Source of the DNA: Azolla pinnata
Taxonomy: Eukaryota > Streptophyta > Polypodiopsida > Salviniales > Salviniaceae
DNA length: 43,499 nt
Direction of reading: 5' to 3'
NCBI GenBank assembly: GCA_037176905.1
Contig: JBBBWG010027135.1
Span: forward strand, 1 to 43,499
The notes under the pieces: generated by a model
What the model saw: the letters and a program-made list of their open reading frames with translations, nothing else
What the model was told of the DNA's origin: nothing
Database searches by the model: none
Shown: positions 35,411-43,499 of the stretch, one piece after another
Layout: every line of letters begins with the position of its first letter
Numbering within the stretch: position 1 is the first letter of the stretch
Translations under genes and position numbers: made by a program

Positions 35411-35496
35411 TAAGTATGTAAACGCACAGAGATCAGTGTCTAGTTGCTGAGAGCTGAAGAAGCCGCGCGCGCCATCGTCTGCTCCGAGTCTGCCTG

Positions 35497-35508
35497 CGAA
35501 TTAGGGTT
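35497..35508 (+). promoter_or_regulatory. Telo-box-like element shared by both TBC leaders
   Basis: The sequence gcgaattagggtt is preserved at the same relative place in both copies (near 35497 and 40124), about 150-260 bp upstream of each ATG. Conservation after duplication may simply reflect common descent. Confidence 0.3.
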
Positions 35509-35527
35509 CCGGTCAGTTCCTCCTCCG

Positions 35528-35560
<33 letters not shown>

Positions 35561-35758
35561 TTCTTCTTCTTCTTCTGTTCGATCTTCCCTTGCTTAATTT
35601 CCTTCCCTTCTCCAGTGCTCTCTCCCGCGGATCCCCGTTCACCAACTGCCAATCAATCAATCGCTCCCCGCGAGTCGGCTTTCGTCTTCCCGTTTGATCC
35701 CCGGCTGGGCTCCGTATCCAGTACTCCGTGACAGCGAATTCAAGGTTTTCTGCGAGCC

Positions 35759-35936
35759 ATGACGATCGACATTGCTCTCGTCCGCAGAACAAAGTAAGTA
35801 TAATCGCGCTCTACTTCGGCCCGTTCTCTCTTTCTCTACTTGAAAAGGAAATTGCGACGCCCCGTTTCCTGCTGCTCAGGTCTTCTGATCTCTCGTCTCG
35901 GCCTCCTCCTCCTCCTCCTCCTCCTCCTCCTCCTCC

Positions 35937-35978
<42 letters not shown>

Positions 35979-38322
35979 GCATCATCATCATCATCATCTT
36001 CTTCTTCTTCTTCGATCGATTCCCACCTTTTATGTATCTTTATTCTCTTCTTGGATATCTCTTTCACAATTTCTACGAATTTTCTGATCAAAACATTCTA
36101 TGCTTTACTGTTTAATATTTTAGAGGCGTTTCCATGTGTCTTTGTTTAAACAGAGAATTTTCTTGTGTTTTATCCCTCACCTCTCTTTGCAAGCCATCTC
36201 TCCATAGATTGACTGAACATTTCTGAAGAACACTTCTGTTTCTTCTTTTTCATCGTTGAATCTTCATAAATTGATCGATTCTTGCCCTTTGTATGTCTGT
36301 ATTCTCTTCCTGTTTAATTATTAGCCTTTTGAATTACCTTTGCAAATTCTCAAAGTGCTCTCTTCTTTATTACTGGAAACAAACGCTTTCTGCTTTGCAT
36401 CTTTCAACGCCTTCTTATCTTGCTAGAATCCCTGCTCACTTTCTAGGTATTTAAACAGAATTGTACACGTACTGTAATCTACACTATACTGTAGATCTCT
36501 TTGTTGCAAACTCTGGTTTAAACAGAGCCTAATTTTATCATTGGAAAGGAAACATTGCTGGTAGGCAGTAATGGTAAAGATGTGATCATGAATTCCAACG
36601 CTGTTAATGTCTCCTCTGATAAACCGTTTATTATGAAATAGATGTGCCTTCTGCAACCGTAAATCTGTTTTTATAATTTTTCTACGGAAGATTATCATCA
36701 AATTAATCGTTTTTGGGTGTGAAACCTGCAGAAATTACCTGTTCAATCATGGAAAGAAGAGTTGCCGCCCACTCACATCGAAGCAATGGAAAGATGCATT
36801 TGATGCAGAAACCGGTCGCTTACTCAATGGTGACAGGATATTGCAAAGGGTTCGCCACGGAGTACGTAATTTCTTCTTCTTCTTCTTCTTTTTCTTAAAT
36901 ATATATCCTAATTTTAGGAGGTAGCTCGAGTATGCTTGCGATGATGTATCTTACATTTCCTTTATCTGTGCAGGGTGTGGAGGCTAGCATTCGATCTGAA
37001 GTGTGGCCGTATTTACTGAACTTGTATGGACTGGAAAGCACCTATAAAGAAAGGGAGCTCGAAAAATTCACAAGTAGGTCTGCATACGAGAATCTGGAAT
37101 GGAGATGCAAAGCTGTGCGCAATACAATCTCATCGAAGACCGAATGCATTTCTGGAGATGATGACTGTAAGAATTAGAATTTAAGATACTTAAGCAAGAT
37201 AGAAAATGAGAGTAATAGAGAAAGGGTAAAATTTAGTGAAAATCTCACAATGAACTCAAGACAATGTATATTGCAAGTGTATTACAAGAATATTAAGAGA
37301 CTAGAATGTTAATTATAGACAAGAATACTAATAGTTCTAAGAATCTAATAGTTATTTAGAATGTTAATAGTTACTAGAAGCCTAATGGATAGCAGAATAC
37401 CAATGGTTAGAGAACTAATAAGAACCATAGTACTATATATATGTGTGAACCTTATAGTTCTAACAATGACAATATTGTTACAGGCATGGGAGGCAGACTG
37501 GGATCGATCAAAATGGAAGATTTTATCAATTGGCAGCGCATTATGAGGCTTGATGCTGTGCGTATAAATGCGGAATGGATTCAGCTCTCCCCCTCCCAAG
37601 CAAACGTATCGAAAGCCGTGGCAGACCAGCTCGCTACAGAGGTGGGCCTGAGGGATGATGGCATGCTAGAGCCATCCTTGCTACATCATGCTGCAAGATT
37701 AGTGTCCATACTGGAGGTCTATGCCTTGTACGACCCGGAGATTGGATACTGCCAAGGGATGAGTGACCTTCTATCACCACTGGTGGCTCATTTGGATGAA
37801 GACTATGAGGCCTTTTGGTGTTTTGCATCGTTCATGCATGCTGCTCGGCGTAACTTCAGAATGGATGAAGAAGGCATCAAGCACCAATTGCAAACAGTTT
37901 CACAGATCCTCAAGCACAGCGACCCGCAGCTTTACAAGCATCTCGAGAAGATCGAAGCCACGGATTGCTATTTTGTGTACAGAATGGTGGTGGTGCTCAT
38001 GAGGAGAGAGCTGTCCTATGGGCAAACCCTGTCGCTCTGGGAGGCTTTGTGGGCAGATCGAACCGCACTGAGGATGGATAACAAAACGAAGATCTCGTGC
38101 ATGCGAGTTCGCAGTACAGCTTCGGCCACCGGTGATCTACTGCTTTACGTCATCGCAGCTGCAATCCGGCAGAAAAGAAGAGTAATCATGGACAATTGCT
38201 CGTGCATGGAAGAAGTGCTTGAAGAATGCAATGGCATGGCAGGGAATCTGAATGTAGGAGTCCTCTTGAATGATGCCCGCAATCTGATAGCATCCATTGG
38301 CCGTAAGGTGTCTGCATGCTGA
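35759..38322 (+). CDS. TBC/RabGAP-domain protein, copy 1, with an inserted element possibly spliced out
   Basis: Proposed exons: 35759-35793, 36732-36861, 36974-37166 and 37484-38322, 1197 nt, 398 aa. The first three junctions match copy 2. The last intron (37167-37483) is absent in copy 2 and contains a 300-bp inserted element. Without splicing the frame stops at TAG 12 bases into it. With splicing at ACT|GTAAGA and TTACAG|GC the frame is kept. Both catalytic fingers are present: MRLDAVR (R146) and GYCQGM (Q210). The protein resembles plant Gyp1-type RabGAPs such as At4g27100 and At5g54780, which stimulate GTP hydrolysis by Rab GTPases in vesicle traffic. The intact 279-codon last exon suggests recent or ongoing function. 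If the intron is not used, this is a pseudogene. Confidence 0.7.
35905..36012. repeat. Compound (CTC)n(CAT)n(CTT)n microsatellite in TBC copy 1 intron 1
   Basis: About ten CTC, some twenty CAT and seven CTT triplets in sequence. Another CTT run (about 35530-35577) lies in the leader. Copy 2 has a similar but shorter compound run at 40668-40746. Confidence 0.95.
37166..37465. mobile_element. 300-bp LTR-like insertion (probable solo LTR) with ATGAC target duplication
   Basis: The element starts TGTAAGAATTAG and ends AGTTCTAACA, that is TG...CA with imperfectly inverted ends (TGTAAGAATT against TGTTAGAACT). It is flanked by the 5-bp direct repeat ATGAC at 37161-37165 and 37466-37470. It is AT-rich and non-coding. 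Removing the element plus one ATGAC restores a continuous frame (GDDDNIVTGM) matching the paralogue's GDDEIVTGM. A 5-bp duplication with TG/CA ends is characteristic of LTR retrotransposons. Orientation is undetermined, and no internal domain remains. Confidence 0.8.
37167..37483 (+). other. Candidate insertion-derived intron
   Basis: The donor GTAAGA is the second to seventh base of the inserted element. The acceptor ATTGTTACAG lies in former exon sequence 18 bp beyond the element. The intron is 317 bp. Splicing yields DDD-C-MGG in frame and would delete five ancestral codons (NIVTG). Confidence 0.5.
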
Positions 38323-39262
38323 TTTTCCCCTCTTCAGCAAGCGACGAGCATCCTCATCCTCAAAGGATGCTACGGCACATGTGAAGATTTGTGAATACAC
38401 ACACACATACACAGAGATACAAAGAGAGAAATTTTGAAGCTGCTGCCCGCTCTCTTGAAGTTTTGGAAAGAGATGAAGCTAACTAACTCACTCTCTTTTC
38501 TTCATTTTGTTTTGGGTCTTTTCTCAAGGCCGACAATTTTGCACCAAGCTGCTGAGTGGGCGAGGCGCCTCTTGTAACGAGAACTATATACCATGAATCC
38601 AACAAAGCACCCTGCTTTGCCTGATCCGATGTCTCTTCTTCTCGCATTTGGATTTGTGTATCTATTGTGATCGTAGGTATGAGTTCAGATCTAATGCATT
38701 CTTGCCTTCCCTTCTGATTGATTCTAACAATAGGATCTGAGGATTGGTTCCGATTCATCAAATACTAACACGCCTTGCCTATTTGCTGGATGATGGTTCA
38801 TTTTGTCTGAACGTGAAATCCTTCAATTGCTAAGGCTTTTGAATGGTTTCATGTCTGACTTGAATTCCTCAATTGTGCGAAGACTCAGGGTTCATTCTTC
38901 ACTCGAGGCACCAAACATCTGTGTCGTCTTCCCTCTTGAAAACTGTTGTCACAATCGTGGAATGCGTAATGCGTTCGAGTTTCCGATTGGGGAAGATGCA
39001 TCTCGCAAGTGAAAAATATAGGTACTTCGCTTAAAGAAGATCGTAGAGAATTACACTATGAAAATATACCACCCCTAGAAGAAAGAAAGGAAAAAAGAAC
39101 AAAAAACTTCTCGAACCCGATCGGTGGTCAATCTTCTTCCAGAATTTCAAGCGAGTCATCTTTGATGATGACAGCTTACCTCGCTCCCATGTTGCTTCTC
39201 GATTCTCACATGTCGGATTTGAACCTTCTGGGCTTGGACCAGTGTTTTGAGACCGAGTAAGT
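38323..39262. other. 3' UTR and downstream flank of TBC copy 1
   Basis: The first ~420 bp match the 3' flank of copy 2, including aaggccgacaattttgc. Beyond about 38740 the sequence is unique, and I see no gene or RNA. Small open frames at 38803-39260 show no family resemblance. Confidence 0.6.
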
Positions 39263-40056
39263 ATGTCATCTGATGCGCGTGTACATACAAACGCATATAG
39301 GCGGACACACGCACACATGCATACATACATACACGCACAGACACATGCATGCATACATACATACATACATACATACAGAGAGACTGACGCACAGATGCAC
39401 ATGCATACGTACAGACATACAGACACATGCATACATACATGCATACATACATATGCACACATACATACATGCACACACGCACATGCATACATACATACAC
39501 ACATAGACACATGCATCCATGCATACATACATACAGAGAGATTGACGCACAGATGTACATGCATACGTACACACATACAGACACATACATACATACACGC
39601 ACGAACATACATATATACACACGAACATACATGCACACACATATGGAGACACACATACATACATACATAAATGCACACATACATGCATGCACACATACAA
39701 ACACACACAAACACATACATACATGCACACATGCACACACACATACAAACACATACATGCATGCACACATACATACATGCATATAGACAACACATACATA
39801 CATACATACATGCACGCATACGTACATACACACACATACAAACACATAAATGCATACATAAGCACATACAGACACATACATACATACGCACGCACAGGCA
39901 CATACACACACAGACATACGTACATACACGCATGCATGCATACACACACGCTACATACATACATGCACACGCACATGCATACATACATACGCACACATGC
40001 ATGCGTACATGCACACATACATACATACACATGCATGCATACATACATACATATAG
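39263..40056. repeat. ~790-bp ACAT-type tetranucleotide repeat tract between the TBC copies
   Basis: Acat, acgc, atgc and acac words run almost uninterrupted, largely as alternating purine-pyrimidine. A higher-order unit with the marker cagagaga(c/t)tgacgcacag recurs at 39376 and 39534 (158-bp period). ACAT repeats lack stop codons in most frames on both strands, so the long open frames of Thr-Tyr-Ile-His or Met-Tyr-Val-Cys type here are artefacts. Confidence 0.95.
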
Positions 40057-40272
40057 ACACTGTCATAGTGTTGAGGAATCGCGAGGCGCTGCGAGCTGAA
40101 GCTGCTGCGCCTTCTGCTGCCTGCGAATTAGGGTTCTGATCGGAGGTCGCTCATTCCTTCTCCGTCTGTCGATCGCTCCCTCCTCTTCGCTCCTTCCCGT
40201 TTGATCTCTCACGGAGGACGTCTCCCGATCCGCTTTCTTCAACAGAAATCCAAGCTTCTCCGCGAGCGAGCT

Positions 40273-42407
40273 ATGACGATCCACATTGCTCTCGCCAACA
40301 GAACCAAGTAAGTACAACGTCTTCCTGTTCTCACTTCCTCTCCTTGTTGGAACACCCCCCCAGTTTCCTGCTGCTCCGCCGCAGGGCCTCCGCATCTCCT
40401 CGTCTCGGGCCTTCTCCTCCTCTTCCTATTTTCTGGAACATTCGTTTGTTCTTCATGTGGAAGCTGAATTTCCTGTTCTCTTTCACAATTTGTACATTGG
40501 AGATTAAAGCATTCTATGGTTTTGGTTACTGAAGGTTTTACAGGCGTTTCCGTGAAAGCCTGAGATCCGCTTCGTTTCAGTACAGAATTCGCTTGTGTGC
40601 TCTTTACTTACCCCTCCTCTCCCTCTGCAAGCCATCTTTTGATAGATTAACTGAACATTTCTATTTCTTCTTCTTCTGCTTCATCATCATTATCATCATT
40701 ATCATCATTATCATCATCTCCATCTTCTTCTTCTTCTTCTTCTTTATATATATTGTCAAAGCCTTTCGAATTACCTGTGTACATGATTCGTGTTTCCGTT
40801 CTCAAAGCGCTTTATTCTTTATTGTTTATTGGTAACAAATGCTTTCTGCTTTCAACCTTCTGGTTGCAAATTCTCTTTGTTGCAAATTCTGGTTTAAACA
40901 GAGCCTACTTTATCTTCTGAAACCAAAAGTTGTTTTTAGGCTGAATTTGCAACGCTGTTAATGTCTCCTTTGATTAACAAGTGTTTCCTCTGCTTCTTTG
41001 TTTGTTTTCTTGTGAAAGAAATAGTTGTGCCTTCAGCAACCAGAAATCTGCTTTATAATTTTTCTATGTAAGATTATCATCAGATTAATGGTTTTTGGGG
41101 TGAAACCTGCAGAAACCTGTTTAATCATGGAAAGAAGAATTGCCGTCCACTTACATTGAAGCAATGGGAAGATGCGTTCGATACAGAAACTGGTCGCTTA
41201 CACAATGGCAACAGGATCTTGCAAAGGATTCGCCACGGAGTATGTAATTTCTTCCCCTTCCTTCTCCTCCTCCTCCTCTTCTTCTTAAATGTCTTAATTT
41301 CAGGCAGTAGTTCAAGTATGCTTTTGATTTTGTATCTTACATTTCCTTTTACCTTTGCAGGGTGTTGAGGCTAGCATTCGATCTGAAGTGTGGCCTTTTC
41401 TACTGAACTTGTATGGATTGGAGAGCACCTATAAAGAAAGAGAGCTCGAAAAATTCGCAAGAAGGTCTGCTTATGAGAATCTTGAATGGAGATGCAAAGC
41501 TGTGCGTGACACTATCTCATCAAAGACTGAATGCATCCCTGGAGATGATGAGATTGTGACAGGCATGAGAGGCATACCAGCAATGGATGCCAAGGCAAAG
41601 CAAGATTTTATCAATTGGCAGCGCATTATGAGGCTCGATGCAGTGCGTATAAATGCAGAGTGGATTCAGCTCTCTCCCTCCCAAGCAAACATATCGAAAG
41701 CTGTGGCAGACCAGCTCGCTATGGAGGTGGGCCTGAGGGATGATGGCATGCTAGAGCCATCCTTGCTACATCATGCTGCAAGATTAGTGTCCATACTGGA
41801 GGTCTATGCCTTGTACGACCCGGAGATTGGATACTGCCAAGGGATGAGTGACCTTCTATCACCACTGGTGGCTCATTTGGATGAAGACTATGAGGCCTTT
41901 TGGTGTTTTGCATCGTTCATGCATGCTGCTCGGCGTAACTTCAGAACAGATGAAGAAGGGATCAAGCACCAATTGCAAACAATTTCACAGATCCTCAAGC
42001 ACAGCGACCCGCAGCTTTACAAGCATTTCGAGAGGATCGAAGCCACGGATTGCTATTTTGTGTACAGAATGGTGGTGGTGCTTATGAGGAGAGAGCTCTC
42101 CTATGGGCAAACCCTGTTGCTCTGGGAGTCTCTGTGGGCAGATCGAACTGCACTGAGGATGGATAATAAAGCAAAGATATCGTGCATGCGAGTTCGCAGT
42201 AAAGCTTCGGCCACGAGTGATCTACTGCTTTACGTCATCGCAGCTGCCATCCGGCAGAAAAGAAGAGCAATCATGGACAATTGTTCGTGCATGGAAGAAG
42301 TGCTTGAAGAATGCAATGGCATGGCAGGGAATCTAAATATAGGAGTCCTCTTGAATGATGCCCACAATCTGATAGCATCCATTGGCCGTAAGGTGTCTGT
42401 ATGCTGA
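40273..42407 (+). CDS. TBC/RabGAP-domain protein, copy 2 (intact)
   Basis: Three exons: 40273-40307, 41113-41239 and 41361-42407, 1209 nt, 402 aa, all junctions GT-AG. It starts MTIHIALANRTK; copy 1 starts MTIDIALVRRTK. Exon 2 encodes the plant-type N-terminal motif RPLTLKQWEDAF. The TBC domain runs from GVEASIRSEVWPFLL (residue 55) to near the C-terminus. Its arginine finger is R150 in MRLDAVR (Met in place of the usual Ile) and its glutamine finger is Q214 in GYCQGM. It also has EDYEAFWCFASFM, YFVYRMVVVLMRREL and DLLLYVIAAAI, as in Arabidopsis Gyp1-like proteins. It should accelerate GTP hydrolysis by a Rab GTPase; the target Rab cannot be read from sequence. It lacks the tyrosine codon present after KN in copy 1 exon 2. 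It is the reference for the ancestral uninterrupted exon. Confidence 0.88.
40668..40746. repeat. Compound (CTT)n(CAT/ATT)n(CTT)n microsatellite in TBC copy 2 intron 1
   Basis: CTT, then catcatcattat words, then about eight CTT triplets. Similar in kind to the run in copy 1 intron 1 but at a different place in the intron. Confidence 0.9.
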
Positions 42408-43499
42408 TTGCCCTCTTGAGCAAGTGATGTGCATCCTCTTCCTCAAAGGATGCTACGGCACATGTCAATATTTGTGAACACGCACATATACATACCAGCC
42501 CAAGTCATAGAGATACAGAGAGAAAAGTTTTGAAACTGCTGCCCGCCCTCAGAGGTTTGGAAAGAGATGAAGCTAACCATGTAGTACTCTCTTTCTTTTC
42601 TTCATTTTTTTGGTCTTTTCTCAAGGCCGACAATTTTGCTCCAATCTGCTGATTTAGAAGAGGATCTCCTCAGACGATATGTGTATATGATGTCTGATTG
42701 GGCGAGGCTGCCTCATGTAAAGAGAAAACCTCAAAATATAACACGAATCTTACAAAGCACCTCCCTGCTTTTGCTGCAATATCTTGTCTCGTAATCCTTA
42801 TGTCTATGTTGTATGAATATGAATTCAGATCTAATGCATTCTTGCATTTTATTCTGAATGATTCTAAGATCAGAACAGATCTACGAAGGTGTCCATCTTG
42901 TCATTAACTTAGGACTCATATATCTGTTCAATTAAAGACTCTTGCATTGCATGTTCTTTGATACTTAGTTTCTTGTTCTCGAAGGTAATTGTGTGCAACA
43001 GGGTTAGCTTATTTGATTGTATGATATGTCCATGGAGTGCAAATTTTCTCGTCAGGAAATCCCATCCCCATTTCAAATAAGTTCTCTGTAGGGACAACTC
43101 CTTAGGTTTATATAGGTGATAAAGAAACAACTTCCAGAGACGTCAATTAAATGTAAGCACGATCATCTTGTAGGATATCCCAAGCTTTACTACAACGGTG
43201 GACATCGTGTCATGTTGATTGGATTTGATGATCCAAGTTTTGAGCATGTGGTAAGTTGATCGAATGTGATGGTTTTACATCAAAGCCATAGCTGTGATGG
43301 TTGGGTTCAGCTCAGATGGAAGGTAAGAAAATGTCAGTGGATCGGAAACATGTTTATGATTGAATCCATGATCCAACTGCATAGTGGATAATGAGAACCA
43401 ACAGTGTCAAAGAAGAAACTAAGATATTCTACATTCAGAAAAATGACATTGTGTTTTTTCCATAGTCAAGTTCTGCGAGGAAGAATTGGTGGTATGTTC
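42408..43499. other. 3' flank of TBC copy 2 and unannotated right end
   Basis: Up to about 42880 it matches the 3' flank of copy 1. Beyond that I see only AT-rich sequence with no convincing gene, RNA or repeat. Confidence 0.6.

Larger units (their letters stand above)
32724..35440. other. Gene-poor AT-rich region upstream of TBC copy 1
   Basis: It contains short tandem repeats of a ttgaatcacatggattcattgctt motif (about 33379-33465), a possible copia gag relic near 33600-33710, a degenerate minisatellite at 34644-35162, a CTG-type run near 35195-35225 and an AAAT run near 35340-35410. No intact gene is visible. Confidence 0.55.
35446..38740 (+). repeat. Segmental duplication, copy 1 (TBC gene with leader and 3' flank)
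   Basis: Homology to 40090-42880 begins in the leader (gagctgaag, then ctgcgaattagggtt) and ends shortly after ttcagatctaatgcattcttgc (about 38682-38703). It spans exons, introns and 3' UTR, so it is a DNA-level duplication and not a retrocopy. Both copies carry the ttagggtt element (35501 here). Copy 1 is longer because of microsatellites in intron 1 and the 305-bp insertion in its coding region. Confidence 0.85.
40090..42880 (+). repeat. Segmental duplication, copy 2
   Basis: Partner of 35446-38740, with the same exon-intron layout for the first three exons, the same leader element (ttagggtt at 40128) and a similar 3' flank ending after ttcagatctaatgcattcttgc near 42846. It lies in direct orientation, starting about 4.6 kb downstream of copy 1. 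Confidence 0.85.

Noticed and set aside
36974..37177. Simple truncation of TBC copy 1 at the TAG inside the insertion
   Set aside because: Not excluded, but the in-frame splice option and the fully open downstream exon make a spliced product the better working model.
39031..40139. Long open frames of Thr-Tyr-Ile-His or Met-Tyr-Val-Cys repeats on both strands
   Set aside because: They are read-throughs of the ACAT microsatellite, which has no stop codons in most frames. They have no domain and no splice context.

Overview
This window looks like nuclear DNA of a land plant, probably a seed plant. The genes are split by GT-AG introns, several proteins carry plastid-targeting N-termini, and the families are plant ones (RINGLET-type DDT remodeller subunit, DUF4408/DUF761 protein, thylakoid TPR protein, plant TBC RabGAPs, DCL/DUF3223 domain). 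Intergenic DNA is AT-rich and full of microsatellites, degenerate minisatellites and possible transposon relics. I cannot name the species. There is one 100-N assembly gap. All exon models were built by hand from splice signals, reading phase and protein similarity. Every model closes in frame, but none has transcript support.

Layout. 18-2123 (+): 3' part of a gene encoding six ~73-residue tandem repeats followed by a C-terminal DCL/DUF3223 domain. 4245-16223 (-), with probable 5' UTR to about 17580: an 18-coding-exon RINGLET (RLT) gene, 1657 aa, with DDT, HARE-HTH and WHIM-type regions but no visible homeodomain. 19188-22581 (+): a small plastid inner-envelope-type protein resembling At1g42960, five exons, 158 aa. 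24014-25822 (-): a GC-rich single-exon DUF4408/DUF761 gene. 25823-30023: gene-poor DNA with a tRNA-like relic and local tandem repeats. 30024-32723 (+): a four-exon TPR protein with bipartite chloroplast-lumen targeting. 32724-35440: gene-poor, with a possible copia gag relic and a degenerate minisatellite. 35759-38322 and 40273-42407 (+): tandemly duplicated TBC/RabGAP genes separated by about 790 bp of ACAT-type tetranucleotide repeat.

The most interesting structure is in the upstream TBC copy. A 300-bp element with TG...CA ends and a perfect 5-bp target-site duplication (ATGAC) sits inside a coding exon that is uninterrupted in the paralogue. The inserted sequence supplies a GTAAG donor, and host DNA just downstream supplies an acceptor. 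Splicing there would remove the element and keep the reading frame, so this is a candidate for an LTR insertion turned into an intron. The two TBC copies also share a 223-bp stretch with no differences inside clearly diverged flanks, which suggests gene conversion.

The genes do not form a pathway. This is an ordinary plant chromosome segment with unrelated neighbours plus one local duplication.
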